Shown piece after piece: positions 42,624-51,449 of a DNA stretch of 56,225 nt; positions within the stretch are counted from its first letter, which is position 1; the number at the start of each line of letters is the position of its first letter. The stretch spans positions 1-56,225 of the forward strand of contig CAUJJL010000184.1 in NCBI GenBank assembly GCA_963205455.1, written 5' to 3'. The translations under genes and the position numbers were made by a program. The stretch is from Verrucomicrobiota bacterium (GTDB lineage Bacteria > Verrucomicrobiota > Verrucomicrobiia > Opitutales > Opitutaceae). The notes under the pieces were generated by a model. The model was not told the DNA's origin, ran no database searches, and worked only from the letters and a program-made list of their open reading frames with translations.

Positions 42624-43346
42624 TCACCTCAGGAAGTCGGCAAGTGGTAGCTTCTGCGCGCGAATCTCATTCGCCGCAAGCTGGGCAACCTTCGCTGCAC
42701 CGGCCTCGACAAAATGCTCAATGTCCTCCTTGCCCGGCGGCAGGCGAGGGTTGCGTCGGCCCATGAAGAAATCGCGCGAGCCCTCCTCCCCCACCGATTC
42801 GAGCCATTGAGTCGTTGCGCGTTCGAGATCGAGGAGAGGCACGTTCTCCTCCTTCGCAACGGCTCGCGTCAGGTCGGGATACGGCCCGTGCGTCGGTACG
42901 ATACGGCCCGTGCCATCAAATTTTCGCCGACAAACCGGCGTGGCGAGGAGCGGGTGCGCGCCTTTGGTCCACACGTCGTGCACAAACCGGCGCAGATACT
43001 CCGCGAAGGCTGCCGGCTCCGTGTACTTCTCGGTTTTCTCCTTCACCTCGTCGTTGTGCCCATACTGGATGAGGACAAAGTCACCCGGTGCGAGTCGCCC
43101 GACGATCTCCTTCCAATGCCCCGACTCGACGCAGCTCCGTGTGCTTTCGCCATTGACTGCAAGGTTCAGCACATTCGCCGGATTGGCGAACAACGGACGA
43201 AACAACATGCCCCAGCCGCGACGCGGGTTTGAGGCCGGCATGTCGGACATCGTCGAATCACCGACGAGATAGACATGGGGCGCTGCAGCCTCGGCAGAGA
43301 ACACAAAGGCCGCGAGGAAAAGAATCAAAGTTGGCAGGCGTTTCAT
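42624..43346 (-). CDS. SGNH-family esterase (rhamnogalacturonan acetylesterase-like)
   Basis: 240 residues from MKRLPTLILFLAAFVFS. A signal peptide is cleaved after AEAAA. SGNH blocks: block I GDSTMSD with the nucleophile Ser, block II around AVNGESTRS (Gly), block III QYGHNDE (Asn), and block V DIEHF (Asp-x-x-His). The order and the RRGWGMLF segment resemble rhamnogalacturonan or xylan acetylesterases of family CE12. It would remove acetyl groups from a pectin-like glycan in the periplasm or outside. It lies at the 3' end of a minus-strand run of sugar genes, 91 bp downstream of the cytochrome-dehydrogenase gene. Confidence 0.88.
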   Translation of the reverse strand: MKRLPTLILFLAAFVFSAEAAAPHVYLVGDSTMSDMPASNPRRGWGMLFRPLFANPANVLNLAVNGESTRSCVESGHWKEIVGRLAPGDFVLIQYGHNDEVKEKTEKYTEPAAFAEYLRRFVHDVWTKGAHPLLATPVCRRKFDGTGRIVPTHGPYPDLTRAVAKEENVPLLDLERATTQWLESVGEEGSRDFFMGRRNPRLPPGKEDIEHFVEAGAAKVAQLAANEIRAQKLPLADFLR

Positions 43347-43437
43347 GATGAAGGTTCTCAATTGATTGTCATGGAAGAGGGGATGCGTGCCAGTCGGTTT
43401 TGAACCGCTATGGAGGCAAAGGAAGTCATGTTCATCG

Positions 43438-45165
43438 TTAGCGGACAGACTTCTTTCCTGGCCCCGCGACACGCCAGAGCGTTCCGTTCTCGTCGTCCGT
43501 CACGAGTAGGGCGCCATCACTCGCCACCGCCAGCCCTACCGGACGCCCCCATACGTTGCGCGGACCCGAGACGAAGCCTACGAGAAAATCCTCGTATTCG
43601 CCCGTGGGTCGACCATCGCGCATCTTCACGCGCACAACCGAGTAGCCTGTGCGGGACTGGCGATTCCAGGACCCATGCAGCGCAACAAACGCGTCGCCCT
43701 GATACTCCGCAGGAAAGAGCGCAGATCCGGAACTCGCCGAATAGAACGCAATTCCAAGCGCCGCCGAATGAGCCTGGATGAGAACATCAGGAACCGTAAC
43801 TTTCCCTGCAAGATCAGGTCGGGCGCCGGGATGACGGGGGTCTTCGTTCCTCCCGATGTAGTACCAGGGCCAGCCGTAGAAGGCTCCCTCACCCACACGG
43901 GTAAAATAGTCCGGGACCAGATCGTCACCCAAACTGTCACGTTCATTGACTGCTGCGTAAAGTGCGCCCGTTTGCGGGTCGACGGCAAGCCCGGTGGGAT
44001 TCCTCAATCCTGAGGCGTAGACATGCAGCGGTATCTTCCCAGATGGATCCGTTACCAGGATATCCGCGCGATGGAGCTCAGCCCCCCACCCCACTCCTAG
44101 GCCATGTTCAGCCTCCCAGGCTAAAATCTCTCCTGGAGATTTCTTTGGCAGATCCTCACCAGCATTCGTGCTGGATCCCACGCCAATGAACATCCGTTTG
44201 CCATCCAGGGAGAAGGCAAGCGAGCGCGTTCCGTGTCCGCCACGCGACTTTGCAATCACCGGAACGACAACCTCAGGTGCACCCGAGGCCTTCCTATTGC
44301 CGCGTTTGTAGGGAAACCGCACCACGGAATTGGTGTTCGCCACGTACAACCACTGCGGATTCTCCCCGGCCGGATAGAAAGAGATCCCATAGGGACGATT
44401 GAGTCCCTCCGCAAAAACCTCGTTTGCCACCACTGATCCGTCGCCATCACGAAGTCTCAGCACACGCACGCGACCGACGCGCATCTCCGTCATGAAGATG
44501 TCGCCATTTGGCGCCACCTGCACCAACCGGGGGCCATCCAGATTGCTGGCAACGACATCGACTGAAAATCCGTCCGGCACCTTTAGACCAGAGTTCTCGG
44601 GCTTTGTGACGACAAAGGGAAAGTTACGGCTCAAGGGGGTGGCATTGGGCGGAGGAAGGTCATTCGCGCGAATCAGGTACGTCCTCCCCGGTTTCTGATG
44701 GCGCCAGTCATTCGGATCGGAGTAGGTCAGGTCTAGCGACGGCTCGGATGAGCTCTCCTTCTTCAATGTGGCCAGATAGGCAATCAGGTCCCGTCGACTG
44801 TTGGCCTGCGGCACTTTAACCACCATCGTTGTACCGGGGACAACGACGGAGGGATCTGCAAGAAACCGGTCGAGCGTCGCCTCATCCCACACCAGGCCGG
44901 ACTCACGCATCGCCTTGGTGTAACTGAAATCCGACCGCATGCCAGCCGTAGCTCCGAATACTCCCACCAAGCTCGGTCCCTGTCCGCCGCCCGTGGAGCC
45001 GGGACCCGCATAGTGACACAGGGCGCAGTCGCGTCTAAACACGCTCTGCCCGAAGCCGGGATCCGTGATCGCATCCTCCACCCTGGCCGCACGGGCCAGC
45101 GGCAAGACTGCGATAAGCAATCCCGCGCAAAACAGCTCAGAATACCCGGAAAAGACCATTTTCAT
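43438..45165 (-). CDS. Cytochrome c fused to PQQ-type sugar/sorbosone dehydrogenase-like domain
   Basis: 575 residues. The signal peptide (1-26, ending ARAAR) is followed by a class I cytochrome c domain with haem motif CALCH (C47, C50, H51) and a distal Met ligand, probably in PGTTMVVKVP. A six-bladed beta-propeller of the glucose/sorbosone dehydrogenase family follows (about 190-570): VPDGFSVDVVASNL, GRVRVLRLRDGDG, RSLAFSLDGKRMFIGVG, GLRNPTGLAVDPQTG, FVALHGSWNRQSRTG. The fusion suggests direct electron transfer from an oxidised sugar to haem in the periplasm. Substrate and the need for PQQ are inferred. It follows the GH-like gene at 46871 after a 233-bp gap without visible features. Confidence 0.87.
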   Translation of the reverse strand: MKMVFSGYSELFCAGLLIAVLPLARAARVEDAITDPGFGQSVFRRDCALCHYAGPGSTGGGQGPSLVGVFGATAGMRSDFSYTKAMRESGLVWDEATLDRFLADPSVVVPGTTMVVKVPQANSRRDLIAYLATLKKESSSEPSLDLTYSDPNDWRHQKPGRTYLIRANDLPPPNATPLSRNFPFVVTKPENSGLKVPDGFSVDVVASNLDGPRLVQVAPNGDIFMTEMRVGRVRVLRLRDGDGSVVANEVFAEGLNRPYGISFYPAGENPQWLYVANTNSVVRFPYKRGNRKASGAPEVVVPVIAKSRGGHGTRSLAFSLDGKRMFIGVGSSTNAGEDLPKKSPGEILAWEAEHGLGVGWGAELHRADILVTDPSGKIPLHVYASGLRNPTGLAVDPQTGALYAAVNERDSLGDDLVPDYFTRVGEGAFYGWPWYYIGRNEDPRHPGARPDLAGKVTVPDVLIQAHSAALGIAFYSASSGSALFPAEYQGDAFVALHGSWNRQSRTGYSVVRVKMRDGRPTGEYEDFLVGFVSGPRNVWGRPVGLAVASDGALLVTDDENGTLWRVAGPGKKSVR

Positions 45166-45398
45166 GAAAGGTTGGCGGGGGTGAAATCTTCAAGGTTGAG
45201 CGGCGGGTTGCAGAATTTGCTTAGATCGTGAGTGGACAGGAGAAACTTTTCCGGAGTTTGGAATCCCCTGATGCAGGTGCTTTCCATCCTCCGTCGAATC
45301 TGCACCCGACTGCGAGATCTGCGGATTCTCTCGGTTTGCATTGGTTCAAAAACCTTCGGCCAGGCTGACACTTTTCTCAATCGAGCAACGAATCTCCC

Positions 45399-46871
45399 TC
45401 ATCGTGGTCCTGCGCCCTTTGATGCGAATCTCTTCACATAGAGCACGGCATCTCCGGAGAACGGAGCCGTAAACGACCGGACGCCAGCCTGCGTCGTCAA
45501 CCTTCCGGTTTCGACGACTCTGCCAGCGGTCGGGTCATACCATTCGAATTCGTACGGGCCCGCTTCAAGCACCAGGGTGAATTCCTTTCCGGGCCCAGGG
45601 TTATACACGAGGTATTCGATGCCCGGGTGAGCAAGGCAGTAGCCTGTCGAAGCGAGTTCCCTGTTGGGCAAGGCGGTGACGAGATCCATTTTTTCCGCAT
45701 AGAGACGGGCCCGCCCCATGGCGTTGCGCATGGTTTCCCAATACGGATCTGGCTTCAGTCCGAAATAGGGTTCGTCCGGGTTGGTCCCCTCGGGATTGTT
45801 TCTTCCAACGGATGTTCCTTCTGTGCGCGACAGGTAGGGATCCATGAAGAGAAGCTGGTAGCCACGCAGAAAATTCTTCCAAACCCATGCCTGCTGAAGA
45901 GCGGGACCGTCTTGTTTCAGCGGCTTCCAGGTATAGCCATGATCGCTGTCAACAATGACGACCTTGCTGCCAGTGGCGATTGGCGGATCCTTGATGTAGC
46001 CGTCATCGCAGGAAGGCGAAATCCAATCCGCATGGCTGTTGAACAACTCCTGAAGACGCACCTTGCCTCGAATGTGCGCGGTCATGCCCACCGGATGCCT
46101 TCTTGGTTTTGTGGCCTGATAGGCATTGATGAAATCGATCATGTGATACTGCCACGCCGTGCTGTGAACATTCGCCTCGTTGGCAATTTCATAGAGCACG
46201 TTGTCGAGGTCGTTCACGGTATCAATGACCTTGCGGACATAGGCCTCCTGCGCCGCGGTGACAGCGGGAAACTCCAGCGTGACCGCCGCATATCCAGGAC
46301 CTGCATCCACCGAGTTGATGTTGTTGCGACCATCATAGGGAAATCCATCCTTGTCGGTCCGGTCCTTCACCCACGCATAGCCCTGGAACAGCATGATTGA
46401 GACATAAATTCCGCGCTTACCCGCAGCGATGGTGCGGCTTCTTATCCGATCGAAGTAGGCCTGATTGAACCGGGTCAGATCAAACTTTGGCAGGCCGTCT
46501 GTTGCCAGGCCCGGACCTGTGCGCATCCACGGCATCGGATCCCAGCGAAACGGTCCTCCATTGGGGCCCTGCCGCGAATATGGCACATCCCACAGCCAGC
46601 CACGGAAAAAATTGTGGTGATGCGCCACGAGGAAATCGAGGTACCCTTCATAGTCGAGGGGCACCGGTTTCTCCTTCCCCATGTCCGTGGCAAAATTGGC
46701 CCAGGTATGTGATCCCGTGAGGTAGATCACCTTGCCTGAGCCATCGGTGAAATAGCGCGGATTCGCTTCAAGCGTGCGCAAGGGGCCCGTGGCTTTCGAC
46801 GAGCCGTTCACTGCAAGGACCGAACCGGCGAACGCCAGGACGGCCACGAAAGGGCGGAGGAAATTTGTCAT
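45399..46871 (-). CDS. Secreted glycoside-hydrolase-like protein (DUF4038/apiosidase-like barrel with C-terminal collagen-binding-like domain)
   Basis: 490 residues. A signal peptide (1-22) is followed by a barrel-like domain: PRYFTDGSGKVIYLTGSHTW, LDFLVAHHHNFFRGWLWDVP, GIYVSIMLFQGYAW. A candidate acid/base Glu lies in LYEIANEANVHS, and a later acidic strand is VVIVDSDHGYT. The C-terminal 85 residues (YLVYNPGPGKEFTLVLEAGPYEF; EWYDPTAGRVVETGRL; FSGDAVLYVKRFA) match the small beta domain often called putative collagen-binding, which is common at the end of DUF4038/GH140-type apiosidases. The family assignment is by pattern and not certain. It would act on plant side chains outside the cytoplasm. 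Confidence 0.7.
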   Translation of the reverse strand: MTNFLRPFVAVLAFAGSVLAVNGSSKATGPLRTLEANPRYFTDGSGKVIYLTGSHTWANFATDMGKEKPVPLDYEGYLDFLVAHHHNFFRGWLWDVPYSRQGPNGGPFRWDPMPWMRTGPGLATDGLPKFDLTRFNQAYFDRIRSRTIAAGKRGIYVSIMLFQGYAWVKDRTDKDGFPYDGRNNINSVDAGPGYAAVTLEFPAVTAAQEAYVRKVIDTVNDLDNVLYEIANEANVHSTAWQYHMIDFINAYQATKPRRHPVGMTAHIRGKVRLQELFNSHADWISPSCDDGYIKDPPIATGSKVVIVDSDHGYTWKPLKQDGPALQQAWVWKNFLRGYQLLFMDPYLSRTEGTSVGRNNPEGTNPDEPYFGLKPDPYWETMRNAMGRARLYAEKMDLVTALPNRELASTGYCLAHPGIEYLVYNPGPGKEFTLVLEAGPYEFEWYDPTAGRVVETGRLTTQAGVRSFTAPFSGDAVLYVKRFASKGAGPR

Positions 46872-47049
46872 GTTCGATATTCTGTTTGTGATACAAAGTG
46901 GACGTAGGAAGCATATCCTGTGTTACATCGGAATTGTCTACCTGCCACGCAATCGCTTCCCACAGCGCAATCGATGCCCTGGAGGGGCACGCATCGTCGT
47001 GACCGGTTTGTGATCCTGACTGCAATCCGCATGGCAAAAATTTTCCGCT

Positions 47050-48174
47050 TCAATGAATCGCTCCTCGAGCAGCAACCGGCCAGACCGCTTCAACGATGCC
47101 CTTGCGCACGCCCACCATCCAGTCATGCAGATTGACCGTCGGATCGCAGTGACCCGGCACCAGCATGAGCTTTTCCCCCACCCTGGGTGCGCGTGCTTCC
47201 AGGTTGAAGCGCAGCACGCCATGCTCGTCTGCACCACGAACGTATTCGATATCGGGACGCCCGTAGGCCAGAGGTGGGCCGGAGTCATTGCTCAGGGATT
47301 TGATCCCCGCGTCAACGGAGCCCAGCGAACGCTCGGGCCGACTCATCACGGTTGTCCATACGAAAAGGCTCTGCTGAAACTCGGCTCCCTCCCCAGGCCA
47401 CTCATTTCGTGAGTAGTCTGCATCCATGAAGACATAGGAGCCCGCTTGAATCTCGTCGTAGACTCCCGTCTCGGCATCAAATCCAAAGGTCCCAGTGCCG
47501 CCACCGGTGATCACTGCGCATTCGATTCCATGATCCAGCAGCAGCAGCCTTGTTTGGCGGGCGCTCTCGGCCGCCGAGGCAGAAGCCGCCTTTCGCTGAG
47601 CTGCTCCCCGCATATGCTGTGCCGGACCATGATAGGCCTGCAATCCACCGAAACGCAGATGAGGGCTGCGCTTGATCTGCCTTGCCAGCTCCACCGCAGC
47701 AGGTCCCGGAGGCACGCCGCATCGTTTTGATCCGACATCGATTTCGACAAACACCGTGAGCGTCGAGCCAGCGCGCTCCACCGCCATCGCAAGGTCTGAC
47801 ACGTTTCGGGCATCGTCAGCACACACGCTGATACGCGCACGCGTCGCGAGTTCGGCCAGCACCTGGAGTTTTCTCGCGCCCACGATTTCATTGCTGACGA
47901 AGACGTCTGAAATCCCTCCGTCGACCATGGCCTCCGCCTCACTGACCTTCTGACAGCAGACTCCGACAGCACCCGCCGCCATCTGTCGGCGCGCAATCTC
48001 CGGACACTTGTGACTCTTCGCATGGGGGCGCACCCGCACTCCGCCGTGCGCAAGCGAAGCCGGAAGCCTCCGAATGTTGTGCTCCAAAGCGTCGAGTTCG
48101 ACGATAAGCGCGGGCGTGTCGACCTCGGACAGGGTCATTCCCGGACTGGCAGGAGGTTGGCCGAGCAATCTCAT
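47050..48174 (-). CDS. D-threonine aldolase/D-serine dehydratase-like PLP enzyme
   Basis: 374 residues of fold type III. The N-terminal alanine-racemase-like barrel has the PLP lysine K53 in RVRPHAKSHKCPEIA. The C-terminal domain carries the metal-binding His and Cys of PGHCDPTVNLHDWMVGV. Characterised relatives split D-threonine, D-phenylserine or beta-hydroxyaspartate into glycine or a similar amine and an aldehyde, or dehydrate D-serine. In a sugar locus it may cleave a hydroxy-amino acid or act on an acid sugar; both are guesses. Its stop is 178 bp from the start of the GH-like gene at 46871 and its start is 27 bp after the Gfo/Idh gene. Confidence 0.9.
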   Translation of the reverse strand: MRLLGQPPASPGMTLSEVDTPALIVELDALEHNIRRLPASLAHGGVRVRPHAKSHKCPEIARRQMAAGAVGVCCQKVSEAEAMVDGGISDVFVSNEIVGARKLQVLAELATRARISVCADDARNVSDLAMAVERAGSTLTVFVEIDVGSKRCGVPPGPAAVELARQIKRSPHLRFGGLQAYHGPAQHMRGAAQRKAASASAAESARQTRLLLLDHGIECAVITGGGTGTFGFDAETGVYDEIQAGSYVFMDADYSRNEWPGEGAEFQQSLFVWTTVMSRPERSLGSVDAGIKSLSNDSGPPLAYGRPDIEYVRGADEHGVLRFNLEARAPRVGEKLMLVPGHCDPTVNLHDWMVGVRKGIVEAVWPVAARGAIH

Positions 48175-48201
48175 GAATCGATCCTGTTATTCCTATTGGC
48201 T

Positions 48202-49215
48202 TCAGGCATTCCCGAATGACTCCAACGTCACCGGAGCACCGGTCCGCGCTGCCTCGTAGGCGGCGAAGGTTGCGCGCAGCGAACGCAGGTTCTCATGCAC
48301 GGGTTGCGGCGGCGGCCTGTCGAAGAGCACGGAGTCGACGAACTCCCGCTCGAATTGCTGAAAGGAATGGACGTAGTCCTCCCTCGGACAACGGATCTCG
48401 TCGAGGACGACCTTGTTTCCCGAGCACACGCGGAAGCGCGCGGAATCGGCACGCGTCATTCTTCCTTCGTAAAAAGCCTCCCCCGCCTCACCGACGACCA
48501 GCGCATGCCCCTGCTGCACTCCCACACCTTTCCATGAAACCTCGACGATGGCCGATGCCTGCTCGTACTCCAAACGCACGTGCGCCAGACTCTCGCCACG
48601 CACCCTCGGATTGATCCGATCCATGTGCGCGTGGACACGAATCGGGTCGCCGAGCAGTGCCACGGCCATGTCAACGAGATGAACCCCGTACTGCAGCAGG
48701 ACTCCCATCTCCACCTCCGTATCGATCTTTTCGGGCGGCTCGGTGGGGTCATGCTGGACCAGTTCGATATGCCTCAGTCTGCCAAGATCGCCCTGATTTG
48801 TGCTTCGCACAATATCTCGAAACCACGGGCGGTACCGGTGATTGTCATGTACGACAAAGCGGCGCGGGTGGCTGCGCAAATCGTCGCCCAATTGTCTGGC
48901 ATCCTCCCAGCGGTCGCAAAGTGGTTTTTGGCACAGGATATGGAGGTCGGCTTCCGCTGCACGAAGACACTGCTCACGATGCATCCAGGGAGGAGTGAGA
49001 ATGTCGACAAAGTCGATCTCCTCGCTGGCGAGCATGCTCTCCATCCCGCTGTAAATGCGGGCCTCGGGGGCGAAGCGGTCGCGACGATCCCGCGCCGCCG
49101 CCTCAATGGGATCAACCAGCGCGCATATCTCCACCTCAGGAATCTCATTCCATCCACGCAGATGAAACTCCGAGATGAAGCCGCATCCGATGATCGCTCC
49201 TCGGAGCCTTTTCAT
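48202..49215 (-). CDS. Gfo/Idh/MocA-family oxidoreductase
   Basis: 337 residues. The N-terminal Rossmann domain (AIIGCGFISEFHLRGW, 6-21; ICALVDPIEAAARDR) binds NAD(P). The family EKP motif reads QKPLCD, so the Glu is Gln while the catalytic Lys is kept. The C-terminal alpha/beta domain has YGVHLVDMAVALLGDP with the conserved His and Asp. These enzymes oxidise or reduce sugar hydroxyls at the ring or the chain. The start overlaps the MFS gene stop by 4 bp (49212-49215), so it is probably co-translated with the transporter. Confidence 0.92.
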   Translation of the reverse strand: MKRLRGAIIGCGFISEFHLRGWNEIPEVEICALVDPIEAAARDRRDRFAPEARIYSGMESMLASEEIDFVDILTPPWMHREQCLRAAEADLHILCQKPLCDRWEDARQLGDDLRSHPRRFVVHDNHRYRPWFRDIVRSTNQGDLGRLRHIELVQHDPTEPPEKIDTEVEMGVLLQYGVHLVDMAVALLGDPIRVHAHMDRINPRVRGESLAHVRLEYEQASAIVEVSWKGVGVQQGHALVVGEAGEAFYEGRMTRADSARFRVCSGNKVVLDEIRCPREDYVHSFQQFEREFVDSVLFDRPPPQPVHENLRSLRATFAAYEAARTGAPVTLESFGNA

Positions 49216-50450
49216 GTCGATCTCGCAAGGGTGGGCCGCGTGCCGATCAGAATTCCAACGAACGAGATCGCCGGCATCAGGCCCGCCATGAGGAAGGCCA
49301 GGCTGAAGCTGCCGCTGCGCTCGATCGTGCCTCCCACGAGCAGCATGAATCCCGCGCCCGCAAGCGATCCGATGCCTCCCAGCAACCCCACCGCCGTCGA
49401 GGTCCTCTTCCTTGAGACCTCAGCGCTGAACGTCAGGTAATTCCCCATGAACCACCCAAGGCCGAATGTTGCCAGGGAGATGATTCCGGTGATCAGGTTA
49501 AGGTTCTTCGCAAGCGCAATCAGCGGCACCGTCATCATGCAGGCGCCGCCTATGGCGGTCACCAGGAGCCGGGCTTTCCTTACTTCCCATCGCCGGGCAA
49601 GCCACGCGATCAGACCGCCGCCGCTCCAGAGGCCGACGTCCAAAGCGAGGTATACGATGATCAGCCTCTGGGCGAGTTCAGCCCCGAATCCAACGCCGGC
49701 ATACTTGTCGAAATAGCGAGGTATCCAGGTGGTATAAAAATATTGCAGGGGATTCAGAAAACTCGTCGCGATCGCGAGGCCCCAGAAGGCGCGTGAACGA
49801 ACGATGTCGCCAAAGGTCGCGCGATCCTCAGCCGCGGACTTTCCGCCCATCGACTCCTCCGGGGCTGGCTGGTCGATCTTGAAGTCCGGCTGGGAGCGAA
49901 ACCACAGCAACCAAAGCGCAACCCAAACAAAGCCCACAGCGCCGACCGCAATAAAGGAGGAGCGCCATCCATGGGTTGTCGCGAGATAGATGACAATCGG
50001 CGGGGCAATCAGCGCCCCGATGCTCGTGCCGCTCTGAAAGATTCCCGTCGCGAGCACCCGCTGCCCCGGAGGAAAGCTGCGCGCCACCACGCGCAGGGCG
50101 AGCGGCCAGTTCGGCGATTCGCACAGTCCCAGTGCAATTCTTGTCATGAGCAGAAAACCAAATCCCGTGGCGATTCCGGAGGCGGCCCCCGATAGCGACC
50201 AGGCAGTAACCGCAATGGCATAGGCGATGACGGTTCCCATGCGATCGAGCAGAGGGCCCAGGACGACCTGGCCGATTCCGTAGGCGAAGAGGAACGCGGA
50301 GAATAGTTCGCCGAGATGTTTGTCCGTGAGGTTGAGTTCGTCGGCTATTCGTGAGGCGGAGACCGAGATTGTCTGGCGGTCGAGGTAGTTAATGATGGTC
50401 GCCAGCAGCAAGAGGCCGCAGAGGGTCCACCGTTTGTTTGGGGCACGCAT
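49212..50450 (-). CDS. MFS transporter (anion:cation symporter/hexuronate-type)
   Basis: 412 residues with 12 hydrophobic segments. The first loop has the motif QTISVSASRIADELNLTDKHLGELFSAFLFAYGIGQVVLGPLLDR, of the ACS family (hexuronate, galactonate, glucarate). GLCESPNWPLALRVVARSFPPGQRVLATGIFQSGTSIGALIAPP is the second conserved stretch. Transport of an acidic sugar by proton symport fits the neighbours. The gene lies 2 bp after the DUF6282 stop and overlaps the Gfo/Idh gene, making a tight operon. Confidence 0.93.
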   Translation of the reverse strand: MRAPNKRWTLCGLLLLATIINYLDRQTISVSASRIADELNLTDKHLGELFSAFLFAYGIGQVVLGPLLDRMGTVIAYAIAVTAWSLSGAASGIATGFGFLLMTRIALGLCESPNWPLALRVVARSFPPGQRVLATGIFQSGTSIGALIAPPIVIYLATTHGWRSSFIAVGAVGFVWVALWLLWFRSQPDFKIDQPAPEESMGGKSAAEDRATFGDIVRSRAFWGLAIATSFLNPLQYFYTTWIPRYFDKYAGVGFGAELAQRLIIVYLALDVGLWSGGGLIAWLARRWEVRKARLLVTAIGGACMMTVPLIALAKNLNLITGIISLATFGLGWFMGNYLTFSAEVSRKRTSTAVGLLGGIGSLAGAGFMLLVGGTIERSGSFSLAFLMAGLMPAISFVGILIGTRPTLARST

Positions 50451-50452
50451 GG

Positions 50453-51292
50453 TCAGGTGAGTTGAAGCAGCTTTGCGGGATTCTCCTGGACCATCTGCCT
50501 GATCTCAATCTCGCTGAACCCCGCCTCCGCGAGTTTTTGAATGTAGGTCCGCATGGCCTCGCTGGGCGACAGCGTATCAGGCAGACCATAATCCGTCGCC
50601 GCCAGGGTTGTGTCCACTCCCACCGCGCGAATCTGACTCACAATCGTTTCAAAGGCAACGCTCTGCCTCGCACCGGGCTGGGCAGAGACCAGGCAACGTT
50701 CGAAAAAAACCCGGCCGGTCTTTGCGAAACGCTGCTGCATTACCACGGGCATCGCGGTGGCACCCCACTCAGGGTGCGTCACGCTGATGCCCCGGACTCC
50801 CGCCGACAAAGCCTCCTCAATCACCACACTGGACTCGATCGCCGAGAGGTGACCGGTCGCAAGGATCGCACCCGCATCAGCAACCATCCTGATGATGTCG
50901 CGCACCGTTTCACACAATCTGGTCCCATTGAAAACGGTCAATCCGTTTCGCCCGCCAAAGAACTGCTGGTGATTGGCCGCCGACTTTGTCGGCATCCAGA
51001 CAATCGAACCGCCCATCTTGAGCGAGGTCTCCACCGCCCGGCAGTTGAATCCTCCGATCGTGTCATTGAGAACGATGCCACCAAAAACCGCCACGTCGTC
51101 CTGGAGGCGGTTGAGAAGGTAGGCCCGGGCACACGTGGAGCAGGAGTGGTTCTTGAGCACGACGGCGCGCATGCCTGCCGTCCGGGCCTGCTCAATGAGT
51201 TCGAGATCATCGAGCTTGCGCGGGATCACATCCGGCGCGCTATGGACATGGGTGTCGATCGCTCCGAGGAGCAGGGACGATTCATCTGGCAT
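50453..51292 (-). CDS. DUF6282 amidohydrolase-like protein
   Basis: 279 residues from MPDESSLLLGAIDTHVH; the frame is open upstream to 51361. Metal-ligand motifs of the amidohydrolase superfamily are seen: DTHVHSAPD (HxH), KNHSCSTC, ATGHLSA (His), VTHPEWGA (His) and a late Asp in LAATDYGLPDTLSP. The order and the final helix (GFSEIEIRQMVQENPAKLL) resemble metal-dependent TIM-barrel hydrolases or lactonases. Function is unknown, but linkage to the MFS gene (2-bp gap) and to the Gfo/Idh gene suggests lactone or amide hydrolysis in acid-sugar breakdown. Confidence 0.8.
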   Translation of the reverse strand: MPDESSLLLGAIDTHVHSAPDVIPRKLDDLELIEQARTAGMRAVVLKNHSCSTCARAYLLNRLQDDVAVFGGIVLNDTIGGFNCRAVETSLKMGGSIVWMPTKSAANHQQFFGGRNGLTVFNGTRLCETVRDIIRMVADAGAILATGHLSAIESSVVIEEALSAGVRGISVTHPEWGATAMPVVMQQRFAKTGRVFFERCLVSAQPGARQSVAFETIVSQIRAVGVDTTLAATDYGLPDTLSPSEAMRTYIQKLAEAGFSEIEIRQMVQENPAKLLQLT

Positions 51293-51389
51293 CTGGGGAA
51301 AAGAGGAGTGGGCGGATCCGCAGCAGGAAACAGGGTTCACCGGCCAGCTCAATCCCTTCATGACTTCATCTGTAAAGCCAAGTCATTCC

Positions 51390-51420
51390 ATCAATGCTCG
51401 TTTCTCACACGTGCATTGAT
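51390..51420. promoter_or_regulatory. 31-bp dyad between DUF6282 gene and LacI gene
   Basis: An 8-bp perfect inverted repeat, ATCAATGC and GCATTGAT, with 15-nt spacing lies in the 157-bp gap. It could be a weak terminator for lacI or an operator for the DUF6282-MFS-Gfo operon. It does not resemble the two TCACTTT dyads. Confidence 0.35.
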
Positions 51421-51449
51421 TGAATGGGCACTTGGGTATGGGAAAGGAT

